DNA from: Clostridiales bacterium
GTDB taxonomy: Bacteria > Bacillota > Clostridia > Christensenellales > UMGS416
DNA: 5,647 nucleotides
Direction: 5' to 3'
Assembly (NCBI GenBank): GCA_012515725.1
Contig: JAAYXU010000041.1
Location: 1 to 5,647, forward strand
Each line of letters opens with the position of its first letter. Position 1 is the stretch's first letter. Made by a program: the position numbers and the translations under genes. The notes beneath the pieces are model-generated. The model was not told the DNA's origin and searched no databases. It worked only from the letters and a program-made list of their open reading frames with translations. Positions 1-5,288 of the stretch are shown here, piece by piece.

Positions 1-814
1 TGTCGCTGGCCGTGGGGCCTATGAGCAGATTTCCGTGAACTGTTGGAGTCACGAGCACGCCCTTGCCCAGCGCAGAGGGCGTCTGGAATATAACATGTCG
101 CACCATACTGCCTTCGCTGCGGTCCAGTACCATGTATTCGCCGCGGCGGGGCAGTATCTTGTAGTGGATTCCGCCCGCCATCTCACTGACCGCGTCGGCG
201 TGTACGCCCGCTGCGTTCACGAGGTAGCGGGCGGTTACTCGCTCTCCCGTCGCGCTGACGGCGCGCAGCCCCCCCTCTATGATCTGGATCGATGCGACTT
301 CCCATCCGGTCCGCAGCGCCGCGCCGTTTTCTACCGCGCTCTCCGCGAGAGCCAGCGCCAGTTCATAGGGGCACACGATGCCCGCCGTGGGCGCCCACAG
401 GGCCGCTGTGACGGAGGGATTGAGCGCCGGCTCGCGCTCAAGCGCCTTTCGCCCGTCCAGTATCTGCAGATCCGGCACGCCGCTTTGCTCTCCCTGCTCC
501 CTTAGGCGCGAGAGATGCTCTTCCTGCTTGCGGTCGAATGCCAGAACCAGCGAACCGGTCTTCCTGAACGGCACAGACAAGGCCTCACAAAGCGGTCCCA
601 TCATACGGTTCCCCAGTATGTTGAGCCGCGCCATCAGTGTACCCGGTACGCAGTCGTAGCCTGCGTGGACGATCGCGCTATTGGCGCGGGTCGCTCCGGA
701 GGCCACGCTGACGCCCCGCTCCAGTATCGCGACGCTCACCTTATAGCGGGCGAGCTCGCGGGCAATCGCGCATCCCGATACGCCCGCGCCCACGATCAGT
801 ACGTCAAAATCCAT
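1..814 (-). CDS. glpA: FAD-dependent glycerol-3-phosphate dehydrogenase, GlpA/GlpO type (N-terminal 271 residues, runs off left edge)
   Basis: Likely oxidises sn-glycerol-3-phosphate to dihydroxyacetone phosphate with FAD, the step after glycerol kinase. The frame is open from the ATG at 814 to the window edge. The N-terminus has the Rossmann dinucleotide motif GAGVSG (residues 9-14) and the acidic residue ending the second strand (E32). Next comes the family signature SGATRANSAIVHAGYD (39-54), then GSLVLAF (87-93), VNAAGVHAD (199-207) in the second FAD-contact region, and PRRGEY (222-227). The start is supported by GAAAGGGGAG lying 6 nt upstream. Full-length relatives have roughly 480-500 residues, often with a C-terminal BFD-like [2Fe-2S] domain, so about the last 200 residues lie outside. 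The gene has its own promoter and a leader terminator. The same DAO superfamily includes L-2-hydroxyglutarate oxidase. The nearby glpK favours the glycerol role, but the symbol is an inference. Confidence 0.85.
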   Translation of the reverse strand, partial: MDFDVLIVGAGVSGCAIARELARYKVSVAILERGVSVASGATRANSAIVHAGYDCVPGTLMARLNILGNRMMGPLCEALSVPFRKTGSLVLAFDRKQEEHLSRLREQGEQSGVPDLQILDGRKALEREPALNPSVTAALWAPTAGIVCPYELALALAESAVENGAALRTGWEVASIQIIEGGLRAVSATGERVTARYLVNAAGVHADAVSEMAGGIHYKILPRRGEYMVLDRSEGSMVRHVIFQTPSALGKGVLVTPTVHGNLLIGPTASD

Positions 815-836
815 GAAGCGCTCCCCTTTCAACAGG

Positions 837-872
837 AAAAACCGCAAACAAACCCTTTAGGTCTGTTTGCGG
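837..872 (-). terminator. Intrinsic terminator / attenuator in the glpA leader
   Basis: Read on the minus strand, CCGCAAACAGACC pairs with GGTTTGTTTGCGG (positions 842-872). The stem is 13 bp with one G-U pair and a 5-nt loop (TAAAG), and five T residues follow at 841-837. The T run exists only in this orientation. The hairpin ends 7 nt before the GAAAGGGGAG ribosome binding site, inside the transcript expected from the promoter at 907-935. It is therefore better read as an attenuator of the GlpA-like gene than as the end of the lplA transcript, although it could serve as both. Bacillus glpD is known to have a leader terminator relieved by the antiterminator GlpP; the parallel here is inferred. 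Confidence 0.8.
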
Positions 873-906
873 CTCTCACATCTCGGCCAGTTATTCGGTT
901 AATGTT

Positions 907-935
907 ATGATACCATGTTTTGCGGTTTTCGTCAA
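907..935 (-). promoter_or_regulatory. Sigma-A promoter of the GlpA-like gene
   Basis: On the minus strand, -35 TTGACG (935-930), a 17-bp spacer and -10 TATCAT (912-907) match the sigma-70/sigma-A consensus at five of six positions each. A TG one base before the -10 gives an extended -10. Transcription would start near position 900, giving a leader of about 86 nt that contains the terminator hairpin. A short inverted repeat, CGCT-ATG-AGCG (937-947), sits just upstream of the -35. Confidence 0.75.
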
Positions 936-1112
936 ACGCTATGAGCGATTAATCTGCTTAAGTTAAACGTTATACATTTCTCTGTCATACCTTTTAGATT
1001 GTTTTATCGTGCTATAACGCCCATAATATACGGAAACCATGAGCCTTCGTCCACTTTTGGGAAGGGTATTTAACAAATTATAACGCAGCCTATGTATAGC
1101 GTTTTACATGCC
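936..1112. other. A+T-rich intergenic region between lplA and the glpA promoter
   Basis: This stretch follows the lplA stop and holds no convincing gene. It contains three copies of TATAACG: direct copies at 1013-1019 and 1079-1085, and an inverted copy at 968-974. It also holds a weaker minus-strand promoter candidate: -35 TGGACG (1053-1048), a 17-bp spacer and -10 TATATT (1030-1025). That promoter would lengthen the glpA leader by over 100 nt. A 5-bp stem, AACGC/GCGTT (1082-1103), is too weak to call as the lplA terminator. Confidence 0.5.
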
Positions 1113-2090
1113 CTAGAAATCCTTCTCCCGGAGCCACGCGGCCAGATCGGCGGCCTCCGCCCCCTGCAGACCGGCGATCGCTTCGGAAAGCGACACCGGG
1201 CTAAACGGCACGCCCGTGAGAGTTGGCGCGAGGCTGCTGATGAAAGCCTCGTCCATCGCGTCCGACCAACAAGCCGCCGCCTGAACACAGCCGTCTCGAA
1301 CGGTAAGCGCCAGCGTCACGCCCCCCCAGGTAAAGCGGTTTTCAAGCTCAATATCAAAGCGCGGCGTATGGCCAAATCGCCATTCCCAGCTCGCGTTACG
1401 CCCGGTAACGCGCATGAGCTCCTCCGTATCCGCCACGTCCGACTCGGTCAGCAGTTCCAGCGGGCCGCCGTATTCGATATCAAACGCGGTTTTCAGCGCC
1501 TGCTTCATTGTATCTACTGTTATCTGTGGATTAAACTCTGTTAGATTCACGACCCGCGCACGTACCGAATCAATTCCCTTGCTTTTGATCTTCTCGCTAG
1601 AAACCTGGAGATACCGGCCCATCTTGCTTATGTCCGCTGACAGCAGCAGCGTTCCGTGATGAAACGCGGTTCTCTCGCGGAAGCAAAACGCGTTGCCAGA
1701 GAATTTCCCCCCATTCGCCGTCAGATCGTTCCGCCCGGTGAACTCCGCCGGAATAGACAGCGAGCGTACCGCCGACAATACCACTCCCAGCTGTTTGTGC
1801 AGTTCGTAATGCCGGCGATCGGTCACAAACGTAAAATTGAGGTTCCCCAGGTCGTGAAATACCGCTCCTCCCCCGCTTAATCGCCGGGCAAGGGTCGCCC
1901 CCTCTTCCTCCATCAGGTGAACGCGGCACTCGCGCCATGGATTCTGGTGTCGTCCGACGACTACGGTATTCTGATTCTGCCACAGGTACAGGCACACCGA
2001 GTCAGGCGGCAGATCCCGCAGCAACAGCTCCTCCAGTGCGAGATTGCGGTGTGGATCCGTACACTCGGTCTCGATATAGAGTGTTCTCAT
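1113..2090 (-). CDS. lplA: Lipoate-protein ligase A
   Basis: Activates free lipoate (or octanoate) with ATP and transfers it to lysines of lipoyl domains, such as 2-oxoacid dehydrogenase E2 subunits and the glycine cleavage H protein, in the cytoplasm. At 325 residues it is close to the usual two-domain length (E. coli LplA is about 338). The catalytic domain shows the adenylate-binding motif RRLSGGGAVFHD (69-80), NLNFTF (83-88), GRND (119-122), GGKFSGNA with the key lysine K129 (127-134), and HHGTLL (144-149). The C-terminal accessory domain is present from about residue 240. The ATG at 2090 has GAGAGG 6 nt upstream. The 16-nt gap after the esterase stop implies co-transcription from glpK. 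Presence of the gene points to lipoate scavenging. No lipoylated partner is encoded here. Confidence 0.95.
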   Translation of the reverse strand: MRTLYIETECTDPHRNLALEELLLRDLPPDSVCLYLWQNQNTVVVGRHQNPWRECRVHLMEEEGATLARRLSGGGAVFHDLGNLNFTFVTDRRHYELHKQLGVVLSAVRSLSIPAEFTGRNDLTANGGKFSGNAFCFRERTAFHHGTLLLSADISKMGRYLQVSSEKIKSKGIDSVRARVVNLTEFNPQITVDTMKQALKTAFDIEYGGPLELLTESDVADTEELMRVTGRNASWEWRFGHTPRFDIELENRFTWGGVTLALTVRDGCVQAAACWSDAMDEAFISSLAPTLTGVPFSPVSLSEAIAGLQGAEAADLAAWLREKDF

Positions 2091-2106
2091 CTATTTCCTC
2101 TCAGGG

Positions 2107-2874
2107 CTACTCTTCCTGCAGCCACTCCAGCACCCGCTGTATCTTCAGATCCCAGTAATCCCATGTGTGCGCGTATCCCGGGTCCTCCTCGTATGTGACC
2201 GGAAGCCCGAGCGACTGCAGCAGCGAAAGATAGCGCAGATTATTGTCGTAGAGCTGATCCTCCGTACCGCAGCACATGAAAAGGCGCGGGCAATTGCCCC
2301 GTAATGCCGCAAGCTCAGCCAAGCGCCGCAGATCGTTTGTGCTGTTGGTAAAGGTCTCCGGAGAGCCGAAAATATCCTCCGCCATCCGCACGAAATCCTC
2401 CCGGTTCCCTTTTTCCGATACGTTTCGGAAATAGGCGGCCATATCCAGTACGCCCGACAGGCTTGCCGCCGCGCAGAACTGATCGGGGTTATTGAGCGCC
2501 AGCTTAAATGCCCCGTATCCGCCCATCGATAAACCTGCGACGAAATGATCCTCCCGGCGGCGGCTCAGCGGGAACATATCATGGAGTATACGCGGCAACT
2601 CCGCCGATATATAGGAATAATAGCGGTTGCCGTGTGCCATGTCGGTATAGAAGCTGCGGTCGGCCGAGGGCATTACTACGCACAACCTGAGCCTGCGCAC
2701 ATAGCGCTCGATCGCGGTCATGCGCTGCCAGGTCGTGTGATCGTCGCTCAGCCCGTGCAAAAGCAGGAGCATCGGCCATTGAAATCCCGGCTCACGCTCC
2801 TCAGGCAGCAGCACCGTGACGGCGGTCGCCTGCTGCAGCGTGCTCGAGCGGAACCGGATGTCCAGTAAAGCCAT
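2107..2874 (-). CDS. Serine esterase, alpha/beta hydrolase of the esterase D / EstA (tributyrin esterase) family
   Basis: A 255-residue cytoplasmic-looking hydrolase with no signal peptide or membrane segment. Visible parts are the oxyanion-side motif LLHGLSDDHTTW (38-49), the nucleophile elbow GLSMGGYGA with S116 (114-122), the probable catalytic aspartate D206 in GTEDQLYD (203-210), and the histidine H236 in YAHTW (234-238). The complete triad predicts an active enzyme. Relatives include lactococcal EstA, which cleaves short-chain acyl esters, S-formylglutathione hydrolases, and acetyl-xylan or feruloyl esterases. The sequence alone does not settle the substrate. The ATG at 2874 has AAAGGA 9 nt upstream. 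The gene starts 30 nt after the glpK stop, so it is probably in the glpK operon. That makes glycerol-ester or acyl-ester hydrolysis an attractive but unproven role. Confidence 0.88.
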   Translation of the reverse strand: MALLDIRFRSSTLQQATAVTVLLPEEREPGFQWPMLLLLHGLSDDHTTWQRMTAIERYVRRLRLCVVMPSADRSFYTDMAHGNRYYSYISAELPRILHDMFPLSRRREDHFVAGLSMGGYGAFKLALNNPDQFCAAASLSGVLDMAAYFRNVSEKGNREDFVRMAEDIFGSPETFTNSTNDLRRLAELAALRGNCPRLFMCCGTEDQLYDNNLRYLSLLQSLGLPVTYEEDPGYAHTWDYWDLKIQRVLEWLQEE

Positions 2875-2904
2875 ATACCATCATCCTTTCGCTAACGTCT
2901 GGTG

Positions 2905-4398
2905 TCATTCCTCCCCTTGAATCCAGCCCCGGGAGCGCTCCACTGCGCGAAGCCATCCTCCATACAGACGGCTGCGATGCTCCGCGTCCATCGCTGGCTG
3001 GAAGAAGCGATCCATCGACCACTTCTCGGATATGGACTGCTGATCGGGCCACACGCCGGCGCTAAGCCCGGCCAGATACGCAGCGCCCAGCGCTGTTGTC
3101 TCGACGCAGGCCGGACGCTCCACCGGTATGTCCAGTATATCAGCCTGAAACTGCATCATCAGATTGTTGGCCGAAGCGCCTCCGTCGGCCCGCAGTACCT
3201 GTATCTCTACATCCGCGTCCCGCGCCATCGCGGTCACGACGTCCCGCGTCTCATACGCGATGGACTCAAGCGCCGCGCGCACGATATGCGCTCGGGATGT
3301 GCCGCGGGTCAGGCCTACCAGCGTACCTCGCGCGTACATATCCCACCACGGAGCGCCCAGCCCCGAGAAAGCGGGAACCAGATACACGCCTCCGCTGTCA
3401 GGCACTCGCGCTGCCACTTCCTCTGATTCGGCGGAACTGCGGATAAGTCCTAGTTCGTCGCGCAGCCACTGTATCGCCGCTCCGGCTATGAACACCGATC
3501 CTTCGAGCGCGTATTCCACCCGTCCGTTAAGCCCCCAGGCGATGGTGGTCAGCAGCCGGTTCTGCGAATGCACACCCCGCGCCCCTGTGTTCATGAGCAC
3601 GAAGCAGCCCGTTCCGTATGTGCTCTTCACCATACCCGGCTCATAGCACGCCTGCCCGAAGAGCGCTGCCTGCTGATCTCCGGCCACGCCCCTTATTGGT
3701 ATCGCCCGGCCCAGTATTTCTGGCCGGAGCGCACCGAAATCGCCCGCGTTCTCGCGAACCTCGGGCAGCATCTCCTCCGGTATATCCAGCCACTCGAGTA
3801 TTTCATCGTCCCATCTGAGTTCGTGTATGTTGTAAAGCATCGTGCGGGAGGCGTTCGTGTAATCGGTCACGTGCAGACCGCCGGTCAGATTCCATATGAT
3901 CCAGCTGTCGACGGTGCCAAACAAAAGCTCGCCGCGCCGGGCGCGCTCCCTTGCGCCCGGTACGCGGTCGAGTATCCACTTAAGCTTCGTACCGGAAAAA
4001 TACGCGTCCACGATGAGGCCTGTCTTGCGGCGAATCGGCTCCTCCAGCCCCCGCTCGCGGAGACGTTCGCATTCGGAAGCGGTGCGGCGGCACTGCCAGA
4101 CGATCGCATTGCACACCGGCTTTCCGGTATCCTTCTCCCAGACGATCGTGGTCTCCCGCTGGTTCGTGATGCCGATAGCGGCTATGCTGTCAAGCGGGGC
4201 AATGCCGCTCTTCGCCGTCTCACGCAGTACCGCCAACTGGCTCTCGAGCATCTCCATCGGATCGTGCTCCACCCAGCCGGGCTGCGGATATATCTGTGTG
4301 AACTCCCGGCTCCGGAGGGCGTGGAGCGCTCCTGTGCTGTCGAACAGCGCGGCGCGGCTGCTGGTCGTCCCCTGATCCAGCGCGAGTATATAGCGCAT
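2905..4398 (-). CDS. glpK: Glycerol kinase
   Basis: Phosphorylates glycerol to sn-glycerol-3-phosphate with ATP and so traps it in the cell. The 497 residues are a full FGGY-family kinase. The N-terminal domain has the phosphate-binding DQGTTSSR (8-15), NQRETT with glycerol-contacting R81/E82 (79-84), VWQCRRT (100-106), and DAYFSGTKLKWILD (131-144). The second domain has GDQQAALFG (240-248; D241 is the expected catalytic base), STYGTGCF (259-266), and DGGASANNLMMQFQAD (405-420). I chose the ATG at 4398 because GGAGG lies 6 nt upstream. A GTG at 4419 would add seven residues but would place this ribosome binding site inside the coding region. The segment before GDQQ lacks the histidine that HPr phosphorylates in Enterococcus and Bacillus GlpK. 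The gene heads the glpK-esterase-lplA unit and is divergent from rplJ. No glycerol facilitator is seen in the window. Confidence 0.97.
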   Translation of the reverse strand: MRYILALDQGTTSSRAALFDSTGALHALRSREFTQIYPQPGWVEHDPMEMLESQLAVLRETAKSGIAPLDSIAAIGITNQRETTIVWEKDTGKPVCNAIVWQCRRTASECERLRERGLEEPIRRKTGLIVDAYFSGTKLKWILDRVPGARERARRGELLFGTVDSWIIWNLTGGLHVTDYTNASRTMLYNIHELRWDDEILEWLDIPEEMLPEVRENAGDFGALRPEILGRAIPIRGVAGDQQAALFGQACYEPGMVKSTYGTGCFVLMNTGARGVHSQNRLLTTIAWGLNGRVEYALEGSVFIAGAAIQWLRDELGLIRSSAESEEVAARVPDSGGVYLVPAFSGLGAPWWDMYARGTLVGLTRGTSRAHIVRAALESIAYETRDVVTAMARDADVEIQVLRADGGASANNLMMQFQADILDIPVERPACVETTALGAAYLAGLSAGVWPDQQSISEKWSMDRFFQPAMDAEHRSRLYGGWLRAVERSRGWIQGEE

Positions 4399-4400
4399 AT

Positions 4401-4411
4401 CTCTCCTCCCC
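4401..4411 (-). promoter_or_regulatory. Ribosome binding site that fixes the glpK start
   Basis: The minus strand reads GGGGAGGAGAG, with the GGAGG core 6 nt before the ATG at 4398. A possible GTG start at 4419 lies upstream of this site and has no comparable site of its own, so the shorter glpK is preferred. Confidence 0.85.
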
Positions 4412-4546
4412 TTCCTCACCTTTTATTTCGCTATGCCGATGCCATAATCCTGCCGTCGATGCCCTTAATAAGGCAGAGTGTCGTTTTCCTCGATCGGCGG
4501 CAGAGCGACACTATCACAATATAAAATCCAAGCAATTAAATTTTGG
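4412..4546. other. glpK upstream region with inverted repeats, promoter not identified
   Basis: This is the glpK side of the divergent control region. It contains a 7-bp inverted repeat, AGTGTCG (4477-4483) and CGACACT (4506-4512), with 22 nt between the arms, and a shorter repeat CCTTA-A-TAAGG (4463-4473). The A+T-rich part at about 4513-4546 probably acts as an UP element for rplJ. I found no minus-strand -35/-10 pair good enough to call as the glpK promoter, and no hairpin with a T run in the glpK leader. Confidence 0.5.
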
Positions 4547-4575
4547 TTGACAAGCCATTCATCCGCCTGTATAAT
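4547..4575 (+). promoter_or_regulatory. Consensus sigma-A promoter of rplJL
   Basis: A perfect -35 TTGACA (4547-4552), a 17-bp spacer and a perfect -10 TATAAT (4570-4575), preceded by an A+T-rich stretch that could act as an UP element. Transcription should start near 4582. Such strength fits a ribosomal protein operon whose output is then trimmed by leader attenuation. Confidence 0.93.
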
Positions 4576-4581
4576 AAACGC

Positions 4582-4700
4582 GCCAATTGAACATCGCGCT
4601 GCCAAAGACAGCAGGCGCCTTCGGGCTTAATATGTCCTGCCGAGGTATCGTTCATTTTGAGGGATAACTCCGTGTCTTTGACGTTGCACGGAGTTTTATT
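4582..4700 (+). ncRNA. Ribosomal protein L10 leader (autoregulatory mRNA element)
   Basis: The 5' untranslated region of rplJ shows the L10 leader layout. A closing helix pairs TGAAC (4588-4592) with GTTCA (4650-4654). Within it, GCAGG (4611-4615) pairs with CCTGC (4636-4640), and a small GCC-TTCG-GGC hairpin lies at 4617-4626. The purine-rich internal segment CCAAAGACAG resembles the L10-binding kink region. In Bacillus subtilis the L10(L12)4 complex binds such a leader and promotes premature termination of rplJL. The terminator at 4666-4700 supplies the output here. The structure was assigned by eye, without a covariance model search. Confidence 0.85.
4666..4700 (+). terminator. Attenuator terminator of the L10 leader
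   Basis: AACTCCGTG (4666-4674) pairs perfectly with CACGGAGTT (4687-4695), giving a 9-bp stem and a 12-nt loop. The T-rich tract TTTTATT (4694-4700) follows. It lies 30 nt before the rplJ start and downstream of the L10-binding fold, as expected for transcription attenuation by L10. Confidence 0.88.
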
Positions 4701-4717
4701 GTCGCCACTATGCAAAG

Positions 4718-4725
4718 AGGAGGTG
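4718..4725 (+). promoter_or_regulatory. Ribosome binding site that fixes the rplJ start
   Basis: AGGAGGTG lies just upstream of the ATG at 4731, with its GGAGG core 7 nt away. An in-frame ATG at 4710 would put this site inside the coding region and add seven non-conserved residues, so 4731 is the start. Confidence 0.92.
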
Positions 4726-4730
4726 TAGCA

Positions 4731-5255
4731 ATGTCCGCCAATCGGCAGGCAAAGGAAATCGTCGTATCGGAGATCCAGGAGAAGCTCGAAAAGGCGAAGA
4801 GCGCCGTGCTTATCGACTATATCGGCCTGACCGTACAGGAGGTAACAGAGCTCCGCAACCAGTTCCGCGCGGCCGGTATCGAGTACAAGGTGCTCAAGAA
4901 CACAATGATCAGCCGCGCAGCCGACCTGATCGGCATCAGCGGGCTCGAGAATCTGTCCGGTCCGACCGCCGTGGCCTTTTCCTACACGGATCCCACAGCG
5001 GGAGCGAAAATCATTCTCGACTACCAGAAAAAGACCAGGAAGACAAAGATTAAGCTGGGCGTGCTGGGCAAAACGATGATCAGCGCCGAGGGCGTAGTCG
5101 ATCTGAGCAAGATCCCGTCCAAGGAAGTGCTCATTGCGCAGCTGCTGGGCGTTCTCAACGGACCCGCCAGAGGTTTCGTCACGGTGCTAAGCGGACCGGC
5201 CCGCGGCCTCGTTACCGCGCTCAACGCGATCAAGAATCAAAAGGAAAGCGCCTGA
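4731..5255 (+). CDS. rplJ: 50S ribosomal protein L10
   Basis: Base of the ribosomal stalk. It binds 23S rRNA near the GTPase centre (with L11) and carries L7/L12 dimers on its C-terminal helix. The 174-residue protein has the usual N-terminal rRNA-binding domain: KEIVVSEIQEKL (8-19), AVLIDYIGLTVQEVTELR (25-42), YKVLKNTM (52-59) and GPTAVAF (77-83). The C-terminal helix contains two near-identical 11-residue units, GPARGFVTVLS (144-154) and GPARGLVTALN (155-165), preceded by a similar segment, LIAQLLGVLN (134-143). At 174 residues it is about nine longer than E. coli L10 (165), which suggests three L7/L12-dimer sites rather than two. The gene is controlled by its own leader and is followed by rplL after 33 nt. 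Confidence 0.97.
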   Translation: MSANRQAKEIVVSEIQEKLEKAKSAVLIDYIGLTVQEVTELRNQFRAAGIEYKVLKNTMISRAADLIGISGLENLSGPTAVAFSYTDPTAGAKIILDYQKKTRKTKIKLGVLGKTMISAEGVVDLSKIPSKEVLIAQLLGVLNGPARGFVTVLSGPARGLVTALNAIKNQKESA

Positions 5256-5272
5256 ACATCAGGTAAAAAATT

Positions 5273-5280
5273 AGGAGGTT
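5273..5280 (+). promoter_or_regulatory. Ribosome binding site of rplL
   Basis: AGGAGGTT in the rplJ-rplL gap, with its GGAGG core 10 nt before the ATG at 5289. An earlier out-of-frame ATG at 5282 is only 3 nt from the core and would make a 12-residue peptide, so it is not expected to be used. A strong site suits the higher stoichiometry of L7/L12 over L10. Confidence 0.85.
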
Positions 5281-5288
5281 AATGAATC

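Noticed and set aside
35..505. 156-codon open frame on the plus strand opposite the GlpA-like gene
   Set aside because: The minus strand encodes a clear FAD-dependent oxidoreductase with conserved motifs through this stretch. The plus-strand frame has no ribosome binding site or known motif.
963..1040. 25-codon minus-strand open frame (MVSVYYGRYS...) in the lplA-glpA gap
   Set aside because: The ribosome binding site would be GAAGG only 3 nt from the ATG. The frame is very short and A+T-rich, and it ends before the main glpA promoter. Conservation in relatives would be needed to revive it.
1082..1103. AACGC/GCGTT hairpin after lplA as an lplA terminator
   Set aside because: The 5-bp stem with a 12-nt loop is too weak, and there is no proper T run on the minus strand.
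1321..1327. Seven-base G (minus strand) runs in lplA and, at 269-275, in the GlpA-like gene as possible phase-variable tracts
   Set aside because: Seven bases is short for slippage switching. Both runs encode ordinary Gly-containing segments, both frames are intact, and neither gene is a typical phase-variable surface function.
4399..4419. Longer GlpK starting at a GTG at 4419
   Set aside because: The extra seven residues (MRKGRRD) are encoded by the ribosome binding site itself, and GGAGG is ideally placed for the ATG at 4398.
3568..4524. 318-codon open frame on the plus strand opposite glpK
   Set aside because: It is antisense to a glycerol kinase with all its motifs. The protein has no recognisable domain and is rich in Arg, Ala and Pro, as expected of a shadow frame in G+C-rich DNA.
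4463..4598. Search for a glpK promoter on the minus strand, for example TTGTCA near 4552 or TATATT near 4520
   Set aside because: No pair of boxes has both acceptable matches and 16-18 bp spacing, so no promoter is called.
4710..4730. Longer L10 starting at the ATG at 4710
   Set aside because: The added residues MQRGGVA are a translation of the AGAGGAGG ribosome binding site of the true start at 4731.
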